Assembly (NCBI GenBank): GCA_027452065.1 | Contig: DAIDHC010000015.1 | Coordinates: 1-47,658, forward strand | Direction of reading: 5' to 3' | From: Bryobacterales bacterium | GTDB lineage: Bacteria; Acidobacteriota; Terriglobia; Bryobacterales; Bryobacteraceae | DNA length: 47,658 bases | Shown: positions 25,228-32,216 of the stretch, piece by piece | Layout of the letters: each line of letters opens with the position of its first letter | How positions within the stretch are numbered: the first letter of the stretch is position 1 | Made by a program: the position numbers and the translations under genes | Notes under the pieces: model-generated | Told to the model about the DNA's origin: nothing | The model's input: the letters and a program-made list of their open reading frames with translations, nothing else | Database searches by the model: none

Positions 25228-26344
25228 TTGCTCCCGAAGAACCTGGATGCTCGCCGCCGGGCTCGCCCCGCTCGCCGCTTCCGGTGCACAGTCTACGGCC
25301 CACGCCGCCCCCGGTATGCCTTTTGGCATGCCCGCCGAACGCGCCGATACCCCCAAGCTCTGCCTCGAAGTCGGCTCCGGCGCCCTCTCGGCCGGCCCCT
25401 TCGACGAAGCGGGCGCCCGCCGCGTCAAACAACTCGGCGTCGATCACGTCCTCAGCGGCGGCCCGCGCCTCCCCTGGACCGAAGACCGCCTCCGCGCCAT
25501 GATGAAGCCTCTCGCCTCGGCCGGCGTCGCCCTCGGCAATCTCATGATCGGCGGCTTCCCCAACGCCCTCTACGGACGCCCGGGCCGCGATCAGGAGATC
25601 GAAGAAGTCATTCAGTCCCTCCACGCAGCGGGTAAAGCCGGTCTTCCGGTCGTCGAATACAATTTTTACGCCCACCGCCTGGTCGAAGGCTACTTCGAAA
25701 CCACCGGCCGCGGCGGCGCCGGCATGACATCCTTCGATTACCAGCGCGTCAAGGACCTTCCCCCGCTCCCCGACGAAGGCGTCCACTCACTCGACGAAAT
25801 GTGGTCCAACGTCACTTACTTCCTGAAGGCCGTCGTCCCCGAAGCCGAAAAAGCCGGCGTCCGCCTCGCCCTCCATCCCAACGATCCTCCCGCGCCTTTG
25901 AGCCGCGGCTCGGGCCAGATCATGGGCACGGTCGAAGGCTGGAAGCGCCTCGTATCGATTGTCGATAGCCCCTCGAACGGCATCACCTTCGACTGCGGCG
26001 TCACCCGCGAAATGGGCCACGACCCCGTCGAAGTCTGCCGCTGGTTCGGTTCCCGCGACCGAATCAATCACGTCCACTACCGCAACGTCCGCGTCGTGAA
26101 GCCGTACGAAAACTACTCCGAAGTCTTCATCGACGAGGGAGTCAACAACATGTTCGCCGTTATGAAGGAGCTCGTCCGCCTCAAATATCCGCGTCTTGTG
26201 TACCCCGAGCACCCGCGCGCTCTCGATTACGATCGGGAGCACCCCGGCTTCCACCCCTACTACCCGGGCGGAGGCGCCTACGCGGGCTTCGCCTTCAACG
26301 TCGGCTACGCCCGCGCCATGCTGCAGGCCGCTCTCGAAAGCTGA
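25217..26344 (+). CDS. Exported mannonate dehydratase-like (UxuA-type) TIM-barrel protein
   Basis: A 375-residue protein with an SRRTWMLAAGLAPLAASGA Tat-like signal (to about residue 30). The core matches UxuA mannonate dehydratase: GLPVVEYNFYAHR, LALHPNDPP (H220), NGITFDCGVTRE (C260), NHVHYRNVRV (H287) and YPEHPRALDYD (E331). In known enzymes a divalent metal is held by His, Cys, His and Asp; here the last position appears to be Glu. UxuA normally dehydrates D-mannonate to 2-keto-3-deoxygluconate in the cytoplasm, so an exported version is unusual. It may act on another sugar acid or be an isomerase-like relative. Last gene of the plus cluster. Confidence 0.78.
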   Translation: MRSDCSRRTWMLAAGLAPLAASGAQSTAHAAPGMPFGMPAERADTPKLCLEVGSGALSAGPFDEAGARRVKQLGVDHVLSGGPRLPWTEDRLRAMMKPLASAGVALGNLMIGGFPNALYGRPGRDQEIEEVIQSLHAAGKAGLPVVEYNFYAHRLVEGYFETTGRGGAGMTSFDYQRVKDLPPLPDEGVHSLDEMWSNVTYFLKAVVPEAEKAGVRLALHPNDPPAPLSRGSGQIMGTVEGWKRLVSIVDSPSNGITFDCGVTREMGHDPVEVCRWFGSRDRINHVHYRNVRVVKPYENYSEVFIDEGVNNMFAVMKELVRLKYPRLVYPEHPRALDYDREHPGFHPYYPGGGAYAGFAFNVGYARAMLQAALES

Positions 26345-26359
26345 GACCCCGCAGGCCCC

Positions 26360-26632
26360 TTACAGAAACGCCGTGGTTTTGATCCCGGAAATCTCAAACT
26401 GCTTCCGGCATCGCATGTTCTTGCACCCCATTTTATCGTCGAGCAGGACCATGTAGCTCGCCGCCTTGGCAAACTTCGCGCGGTCCCGCTCGTCGGCCCG
26501 CCCGGGCAGCCGGTCGAGCTTCGTCCGCACCAGCCAATTCAGCGAATAGCTCTCGCTGGTCCCGCAAAACGGGCATCGCAGCGTCGCCGGTTTCGTTGTC
26601 TTCGATTCTTTGTAAAACTCGCGTTCTTCCAT
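26360..26632 (-). CDS. Small zinc-ribbon protein of unknown function
   Basis: A 90-residue cytoplasmic protein. CPFCGTSE (about 20-27) and CKNMRC (about 70-75) form a Cys4 zinc ribbon with a helical insert between. No catalytic motif is visible. The ATG at 26632 lies three bases after the stop of the aminotransferase gene, so it is the second gene of that operon and likely coupled to it. I do not recognise a named family. Confidence 0.72.
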   Translation of the reverse strand: MEEREFYKESKTTKPATLRCPFCGTSESYSLNWLVRTKLDRLPGRADERDRAKFAKAASYMVLLDDKMGCKNMRCRKQFEISGIKTTAFL

Positions 26633-26635
26633 GAT

Positions 26636-27946
26636 TCAGACCGCCACCGTTTGGAACTTCGCCGTGGCCGCCGCAATGCTCGCGTCCAGCCGCCCGGCAA
26701 ACTCATCCACGTCCGTTTTCGTGATGTTCATCGGCGGCGACAGCCGCACGACGTTCCCGCTCAACCCCCCACGACCCACCATGATCCTTTGCCGCCGCGC
26801 CTCTTCCAGCACCTCCAGCGTCAGCGCAGTCGCCGGCTTCTTCGTCTTCCGGTCTTCCACAAACTCAATCGCCTGCAGCAGCCCCATCCCCCGCACGTCC
26901 CCGATCGACGGGTGCTTTTCCTGCATCTCCAGCAGCTTGCCCCGCAAGTACCCTCCCACTTCCGTCACGTTTTCCGGCAGACGCTTCTCCTCGATGTAAT
27001 CGAGCACCGCCTTGGCCGCCGTCGCGGTCACCGGATTCCCGCCAAATGTCGATATCGTCACTCCCTTCACCGCGTCCGCCACTTCGGCCCGCGCCACCGT
27101 CACACCCACGGGCGCTCCGTTGCCCAGCCCCTTGGCCGACGTGATGATGTCCGGCGTCACGCCCCACTGCTCGATTCCGAACCACTTGCCTCCCGTCCGC
27201 CCCCACGCCGTCTGCACTTCGTCGCTGATGAAGACTCCGCCGTACTTGCGCACAATTTCGGCCACAATTCCGAAATACTCCTTCGGCGGAGTGATGAACC
27301 CTCCCACGCCCTGTATCGGTTCGGCAATCATCCCCGCAATCCGCCCCGACGTCGTTGTCCGGATCACTTCCTCCACGTCGTGGGCGCACTTCAGCTCGCA
27401 CGACGGGTACTCGAGCCCAAATGGACACCGGTAACAGTACGCGTTCGGCGCATGCACCACGCCCGGCTGCACCGGCCCCAGCCTCCACGTACTCTGCCCG
27501 GTCAGCGTCATCGTCGCCGCCGAGCGCCCGTGATAGGCGTGCCGCAGCGCCACGATCTCGCTCGACCCCGTGTAGCACCGCGCAGTCAGGATCGCCGTCT
27601 CGTTTGCTTCCGTCCCGCTGTTGGTGAAAAACGATTTCGTCAGCGCCCGCTCCGGAGTGATGGAGGCGATCTTGGCCGCCAGCGCCACCTGCGGCTCGTT
27701 CAGAAACACCGTCGACACGTGCTGCAACGTGTCCATCTGCCGGTGAACTTTGCGGTTCACTTCTTCGTTACAGTGCCCGACGCTTACCGTTACGATGCCG
27801 CCGAAAAAATCGAGAAACTGATTCCCGTCCGCGTCCCACACATACTGATCTTTGGCTCGCGCCACCACCAGCGGCTCACGGAAATAGTGAAACACCGAAG
27901 GAAACAGAAATTCCTTGTGCGCCAGAATAATTTCGTCTTTGTTCAT
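26636..27946 (-). CDS. Class III PLP-dependent aminotransferase (AGXT2/GABA-transaminase-like)
   Basis: A 436-residue protein with the class III features: TNSGTEANETAI (PLP phosphate), HAYHGRSAATMTLTG, ISDEVQTAWGRTG (D242) and ITSAKGLGNGAPVG with the PLP-lysine K272, then STFGGNPVT. The family includes alanine-glyoxylate 2, beta-alanine-pyruvate, 4-aminobutyrate and ornithine aminotransferases; the amino donor cannot be decided. An insertion with CYRC (171-174) and CELKC (183-187) could bind a metal. ATG 27946 is preferred over GTG 27952 because CAGGAG lies eight bases upstream of it. Confidence 0.9.
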   Translation of the reverse strand: MNKDEIILAHKEFLFPSVFHYFREPLVVARAKDQYVWDADGNQFLDFFGGIVTVSVGHCNEEVNRKVHRQMDTLQHVSTVFLNEPQVALAAKIASITPERALTKSFFTNSGTEANETAILTARCYTGSSEIVALRHAYHGRSAATMTLTGQSTWRLGPVQPGVVHAPNAYCYRCPFGLEYPSCELKCAHDVEEVIRTTTSGRIAGMIAEPIQGVGGFITPPKEYFGIVAEIVRKYGGVFISDEVQTAWGRTGGKWFGIEQWGVTPDIITSAKGLGNGAPVGVTVARAEVADAVKGVTISTFGGNPVTATAAKAVLDYIEEKRLPENVTEVGGYLRGKLLEMQEKHPSIGDVRGMGLLQAIEFVEDRKTKKPATALTLEVLEEARRQRIMVGRGGLSGNVVRLSPPMNITKTDVDEFAGRLDASIAAATAKFQTVAV

Positions 27947-27983
27947 TGTCACTGCTCCTGTCGAGAGTGCTCCTCCAAGATCG

Positions 27984-27989
27984 TATCAT
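27984..27989 (+). promoter_or_regulatory. Candidate -10 element (TATCAT) before the glycan locus
   Basis: TATCAT ends six bases before ATG 27996, the same geometry as two other genes in the window. GGAG at 27991-27994 is only one base from the ATG and therefore too close to serve as a Shine-Dalgarno. A leaderless start is possible. Confidence 0.3.
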
Positions 27990-27995
27990 CGGAGT

Positions 27996-29066
27996 ATGAG
28001 GCTCGCCATCGACGCGACGCCCCTCACCCTGCCCACCGGCGGCGTTTCCCGTTACACCGCCGAACTCAGCACGGCTCTGGCGCGTTCCTTCCCCGAGGAT
28101 GAATTCTGGCTCCTCTCCGACCAGAGCTTTCCTCATCCCGCCCCCCATCTCGCCAACCTCCTCACCGCCGCCGGCCCCACCGGTCCGCTCGACCGCCGCT
28201 GGTGGCTTTGGGGCCTCCCCCGCGCCATCGCCCGCCATTCCATCGACCTCTTCCACGGCACCGACTTCTCCGTCCCCTACCTCCGTCTCCGCCCCAGCGT
28301 TCTCACCCTCCACGATCTTTCCCCCTGGCTCGACCCGTCCTGGCACCACAACGCGGGCCGCGTCCGCCGCCGGACGCCCCTCCTGCTCCGTCTGGGCCGC
28401 GCCACCATGGTCCTCACGCCCTCCGAGACCGTCCGCCGCGCCGCCATCGATCGTTTCGACATCCCGCCCTCCCGCATCGCCGCCGTCCCGCACGGCGCCA
28501 ACCCGCGCTTCCGCCCCGTCTCGGCTCCCCCTCCTCCGGTCCCTTACTTCCTCTACGTCGGCACCCTGGAGCCCCGCAAGAACCTCCCCCTCTTGCTCGA
28601 CGCCTGGCGCCAGGCCCGCCTCAAAGTCCCGGTCGATCTCGTCCTCGCCGGCCGCGCCCGCCCTGACTTTCCTCCCCTGGCTCCCGAGCCCGGTCTCCAC
28701 GTCCTCGGTCCTGTCCCCGAGGATGAGCTTCCACGCCTTTATTCTCAGGCCCTCGCCTGCCTTTACCCCTCCCTTTATGAAGGCTTCGGCCTTCCCGTCC
28801 TCGAGGCCATGCAATGCGGCGCCCTCGTCCTGGCCTCCCGCGATCCGGCCATCGCCGAACTCGCCTCCCATGCCGCCCTCCTCCTCGACCCGTCGGACCC
28901 GCGCGCCTGGTCCCAAGCTCTCATCGAAACCGCCTCCAATCCGAACTTCGCTCCGCCCTTCCGCGCCCTCGCCCTCGCCCGCGCCGCCGATTTCTCCTGG
29001 GACCGCGCCGCTGCCCAAACCCGTGAGGTATATGCCGAAGCCATCCGGCGTTTCCGCTCCCGCTGA
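27996..29066 (+). CDS. GT4-type glycosyltransferase
   Basis: A 356-residue GT-B fold protein. The N-terminal domain starts MRLAIDATPLTLPTGGVSRYT, with the acceptor-side HGTDFSVPY and TLHDLSPWLDP. The C-terminal donor-binding domain has FLYVGTLEPRKNLPLLLDAW and SLYEGFGLPVLEAM, where the Glu residues of the E-x7-E motif bind the nucleotide sugar. It transfers a sugar to a glycan, probably a surface polysaccharide precursor at the inner membrane. First gene of the plus-strand glycan locus; it overlaps the next gene by 35 bp. The coding strand is very rich in C. Confidence 0.9.
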   Translation: MRLAIDATPLTLPTGGVSRYTAELSTALARSFPEDEFWLLSDQSFPHPAPHLANLLTAAGPTGPLDRRWWLWGLPRAIARHSIDLFHGTDFSVPYLRLRPSVLTLHDLSPWLDPSWHHNAGRVRRRTPLLLRLGRATMVLTPSETVRRAAIDRFDIPPSRIAAVPHGANPRFRPVSAPPPPVPYFLYVGTLEPRKNLPLLLDAWRQARLKVPVDLVLAGRARPDFPPLAPEPGLHVLGPVPEDELPRLYSQALACLYPSLYEGFGLPVLEAMQCGALVLASRDPAIAELASHAALLLDPSDPRAWSQALIETASNPNFAPPFRALALARAADFSWDRAAAQTREVYAEAIRRFRSR

Positions 29067-30264
29067 AGTCCTCTTCCTGTCTCCCGAGGCCCCCTACCCC
29101 CCCATCGGCGGCGGCGCCCTCCGCTCGGCCTCCCTGCTCGCTTACTTCGCCCGCCGCGCCCCCGTCGACCTCATCCTCTTCAGCCAACCCTCCGCTCCCG
29201 ACCCCGCCGCCGCCCTCCCATCCTCCTTCGCCGCCCGCTCACTCGTCCTCCCTCTTCCTCCTCACGGCTCCCATCCCGCCGCCCGCCTCTGGCGGAACGC
29301 CCTCCGCGCCGCCCGCTCCCGCCCCCCCCTGCTCGACCGTTTCTCCGGCTTCGAGGCCCCCATTGCGGATTTCGTCGCCGGCCGCCATTACAAAATCGCC
29401 ATCATCGAGCATTTCTGGTGCGCTCCCTATCTCTCCGTCCTCCGCCCCTTCGCCGATCGCGTCTGGCTCGATCTCCACAACGTCGAGTCCATCCTCGCCA
29501 CCCGACACGCCCGGCATGCCTCCCCTCCCGCCGCCCTCGGCATCCGACGCTTCGCCCGTGCCTATGAGTCGCTCGAACGGAGCCTCCTCCCGGCCTTCGA
29601 CCTGGTCCTGGCTCCCTCGTCCTCCGACGCCGCCGCGGTCGCCCGCCTCGCCCCTGACTCCCGCACCCTCGTTTTCCCCAACACCATACCGGAACATACC
29701 GGCGTCGCCCGGGTTGAACAGAACATCATCGCCTTCAGCGGTAACCTCGCTTATCCTCCCAATGCCGATGCCGTCGCCTATTTCTCCGGCGAAATCTGGC
29801 CTCTCCTCCGCTCCCAGTGGCCCAGCCTCCAGTTCCACGTCATCGGCCGCAATCCCGGCGCCGTCGCCAGATTCATTCGGCCCGCCGCGTACACTTTTGC
29901 GTCAGGTCCTGTCGACGATGCCGTCCTCGAACTCTCCCGCGCGCAAGCCGTCGTCGTTCCGCTCCGCATGGGCAGCGGCACCCGTGTCAAAATCCTCGAA
30001 GCCTGGGCCGCCGGCGCCCCCGTCGTCTCCACTTCTCTCGGCGCGGAAGGCCTGGGCGCCATCCCCGGCCGCCACCTCCTCATCGCCGATTCCCCTTCCG
30101 ATTTCGCCGCCGCTGTCTCCCGCCTCCTCGCCTCTCCCGCTCTCCGCGCCCAGATCGGCCTCGCCGGCCGCGCATTTTACGAACAACACTTCACTTGGAC
30201 CGCCGGCTGGTCCCTGCTCGACCGTGCTCTCGCCGGCCGGCCCGAGCCGGATCCCCCCGGGTAA
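29032..30264 (+). CDS. GT4-type glycosyltransferase (EpsH-associated sugar transferase type)
   Basis: A 410-residue protein from ATG 29032, which has GAGG three bases upstream and starts inside the previous gene. The N-terminal domain has VLFLSPEAPYPPIGGGALR, IIEHFWCAPYL and WLDLHNVESILATRHAR. The C-terminal donor domain has IIAFSGNLAYPPNADAV, FHVIGRNPG and VVPLRMGSGTRVKILEAWA. The spacing and motifs resemble PEP-CTERM/exosortase-associated sugar transferases. The sugar is unknown. A longer frame upstream is a shadow of the preceding gene. Confidence 0.88.
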   Translation: MPKPSGVSAPAEVLFLSPEAPYPPIGGGALRSASLLAYFARRAPVDLILFSQPSAPDPAAALPSSFAARSLVLPLPPHGSHPAARLWRNALRAARSRPPLLDRFSGFEAPIADFVAGRHYKIAIIEHFWCAPYLSVLRPFADRVWLDLHNVESILATRHARHASPPAALGIRRFARAYESLERSLLPAFDLVLAPSSSDAAAVARLAPDSRTLVFPNTIPEHTGVARVEQNIIAFSGNLAYPPNADAVAYFSGEIWPLLRSQWPSLQFHVIGRNPGAVARFIRPAAYTFASGPVDDAVLELSRAQAVVVPLRMGSGTRVKILEAWAAGAPVVSTSLGAEGLGAIPGRHLLIADSPSDFAAAVSRLLASPALRAQIGLAGRAFYEQHFTWTAGWSLLDRALAGRPEPDPPG

Positions 30265-30323
30265 ATCCTTACACAACTTCACGCATTCGGTGTCCCGATC
30301 CGACGTCCCAAATCCCGACACAC

Positions 30324-30329
30324 TATACT
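30324..30329 (+). promoter_or_regulatory. Candidate -10 element (TATACT) inside the glycan locus
   Basis: In the 77-bp gap before the third transferase gene, TATACT ends 12 bases before ATG 30342. It differs from the flanking C-rich sequence and could be an internal promoter with a very short leader. No -35 consensus is seen. Confidence 0.35.
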
Positions 30330-30341
30330 GGTAGAGGCTCC

Positions 30342-31493
30342 ATGCGCTTTTCTGTTGACGCTCACGCAATCGGCCAAAAACTGACCGGCAACGAGACTTA
30401 CATTCGCAATTTGCTCCGTTGCTTCGCCTCTCTCGACACCGAGTCGGAGTTTATCGCCTACATCTCCCGCCCTTCGGCCGTGAACGACCTGCCGTCGGCC
30501 ATCCGCACCCGCCTGGTTCCCGTCAATCCTTACCGCCGCCTCGGCTACGGTCTCGCTATCGGGCTCCGACGCGACCGCCCCGACCTCCTCCACGTCCAGT
30601 ACACCGCGCCCCTCTTTCACGGGTCAGTCCCCCTCATCGTCAGCGTCCACGACGTTAGCTACCTTTCCCATCCGCAGTATTTTACGCCGTTCCGCCGGCG
30701 GCAGTTGCGCCTCACCGTGCGCCGCACGGTCCGCCGTGCCCACAAGGTCCTCACCGTCAGCCAGTTCTCCCGACGCTCCATTCTTGACGCCTACGGCCTG
30801 CCCGAAGACAAAGTCGTCGTCATGCCGAACGCCGCCTCGGCCCGCTTCCACCCCATCGCCCGCGAAGCCGCCTCCGCCTCCGTCCGCGCCCGCCTGGGAA
30901 TCCAAAGCCCCTTCATCCTCACCGTCGGCGACCTCCAGCCTCGCAAGAACCATCTCGGTCTCATCCGCGCTTTTGAGGACGTCATGCGCGCCCATCCCAA
31001 CTGGCAGCACCAACTCGTCCTGGTCGGGAAGGAGACCTGGTTTTCCCCCGTCATCCACCAGGCTGTCGCCCGCTCCCCCTTCGCCCGCCGAATCGTCTTC
31101 ACGGGCTTCGTCAGCGACGAAGATCTCGCCGTTCTTTACGGCGCGTGCGAGCTCTTCGTCTTTCCCTCCTTTTATGAAGGTTTCGGCCTTCCCATCCTGG
31201 AAGCAATGGCCTGCGGGAGGGCGGTCGCCTGCTCCAACAGCTCCGCCATCCCCGAAGTCGCCGATTCCGCGGCACTCCTGTTCGATCCCGCCTCCGTCCC
31301 CGAAATGGCTCGCGCCATCCGCGACCTTCTCGTCGATCCCGCCCTGCGCTCCCGGATGGAACGCCTCGCCCTCGCCCGCGCCGCCCACTTCAGTTGGGAG
31401 CGCACCGCCCGTGAAACCCTCGACGTCTACCACGAAGTCGCCTCCCACGGCGCCCGCGTCCCCGTCCGCGCAGAACAGATCGTCCGATTATGA
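30342..31493 (+). CDS. GT4-type glycosyltransferase
   Basis: A 383-residue GT-B protein: MRFSVDAHAIGQKLTGNETY at the N-terminus, then LLHVQYTAPLF and VSVHDVSYLSHP. The donor domain has FILTVGDLQPRKNHLGLIRAF, IVFTGFVSDEDLAVLYG and SFYEGFGLPILEAMACG. It is a paralogue in style of the first transferase in the locus and should add another sugar of the same glycan. The TGA stop overlaps the start of the DUF3108 gene (ATGA). Confidence 0.9.
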   Translation: MRFSVDAHAIGQKLTGNETYIRNLLRCFASLDTESEFIAYISRPSAVNDLPSAIRTRLVPVNPYRRLGYGLAIGLRRDRPDLLHVQYTAPLFHGSVPLIVSVHDVSYLSHPQYFTPFRRRQLRLTVRRTVRRAHKVLTVSQFSRRSILDAYGLPEDKVVVMPNAASARFHPIAREAASASVRARLGIQSPFILTVGDLQPRKNHLGLIRAFEDVMRAHPNWQHQLVLVGKETWFSPVIHQAVARSPFARRIVFTGFVSDEDLAVLYGACELFVFPSFYEGFGLPILEAMACGRAVACSNSSAIPEVADSAALLFDPASVPEMARAIRDLLVDPALRSRMERLALARAAHFSWERTARETLDVYHEVASHGARVPVRAEQIVRL

Positions 31494-32191
31494 TGTACCG
31501 CAGTCTTCTCCTCTTCTTCTCCGTGACTCTCGTGGCGCCCGCCGCCACAGTCACGCTCATCCCTCCCGCCAGCGGGGAACAGCTCCACTACACCATCAAC
31601 TGGCCGAGCGGTCTCAGCCTCGGTGAAGCGCAACTGTCCGGCTCCCGCTCCCAGGATGCCGCCGCCGCCCGCCTGCTCCTGAATCTCCGTATCGATGCCT
31701 CCATCCCGGGCTTCAGCGTTGCGGATTCTTACAGCTCCGAAGCCTCGCCCGCCTTCTGCTCCGCGAGGTTTGAAAAACATTACCGCCACGGCAGCCGCAC
31801 GGCCAACGAGAAAACTACGTTCTCCTCCGACGGCTCCGCCCACCGCCAGACCGCTGGCGGCGGATCCTCGGACTTCAGCACTTCCTCCTGCCCCATGGAC
31901 GCCCTCGCTTACCTCTTTTTCGTCAGCCAGGAGCTCAGCCAGGGCCGCCTCCCCGCCGATCAAACCGTTTACTTCGGCGCCCCGTACCGCGTCCAACTCC
32001 AGTTTGCCGGCGCGCAGCAGATCCCCATCGGCGGCAAGAACGTAGACGCCGACAAACTCCACGCCACCGTCACCGGCGAGTCGGCCGGCGTCCAGTTCGA
32101 TGTGTACTTCCTCAAGGACTCTGCCCGCACTCTTGCCCTGGTCCGTCTCCCTCTGTCCCTCGGCACCTTCTCCATGGTGCTCGACAAGTGA
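31490..32191 (+). CDS. Exported DUF3108-family protein
   Basis: A 233-residue protein with a signal peptide (MMYRSLLLFFSVTLVAPAA). The mature part has the DUF3108 pattern: GEQLHYTINWPSGLSLGEAQL, FSVADSYSSEA, CPMDALAYLFFVSQ and a C-terminal beta-rich half ending SLGTFSMVLDK. DUF3108 proteins are periplasmic and of unknown function. It overlaps the preceding transferase by four bases, so it is coupled to surface-glycan synthesis and may take part in its export or assembly. Confidence 0.8.
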   Translation: MMYRSLLLFFSVTLVAPAATVTLIPPASGEQLHYTINWPSGLSLGEAQLSGSRSQDAAAARLLLNLRIDASIPGFSVADSYSSEASPAFCSARFEKHYRHGSRTANEKTTFSSDGSAHRQTAGGGSSDFSTSSCPMDALAYLFFVSQELSQGRLPADQTVYFGAPYRVQLQFAGAQQIPIGGKNVDADKLHATVTGESAGVQFDVYFLKDSARTLALVRLPLSLGTFSMVLDK

Positions 32192-32216
32192 GGGCTCTCC
32201 AGCCGCCCTGCGCCGC

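Noticed and set aside
26651..28102. 483-codon open frame antisense to the aminotransferase gene
   Set aside because: The Arg/His/Pro-rich translation has no domain, and the opposite gene is clearly a class III aminotransferase.
28099..29031. Upstream extension of the second glycosyltransferase frame
   Set aside because: It is low-complexity Pro/Ser/Ala sequence inside the first transferase gene. The GT-B start motif is at 29032.
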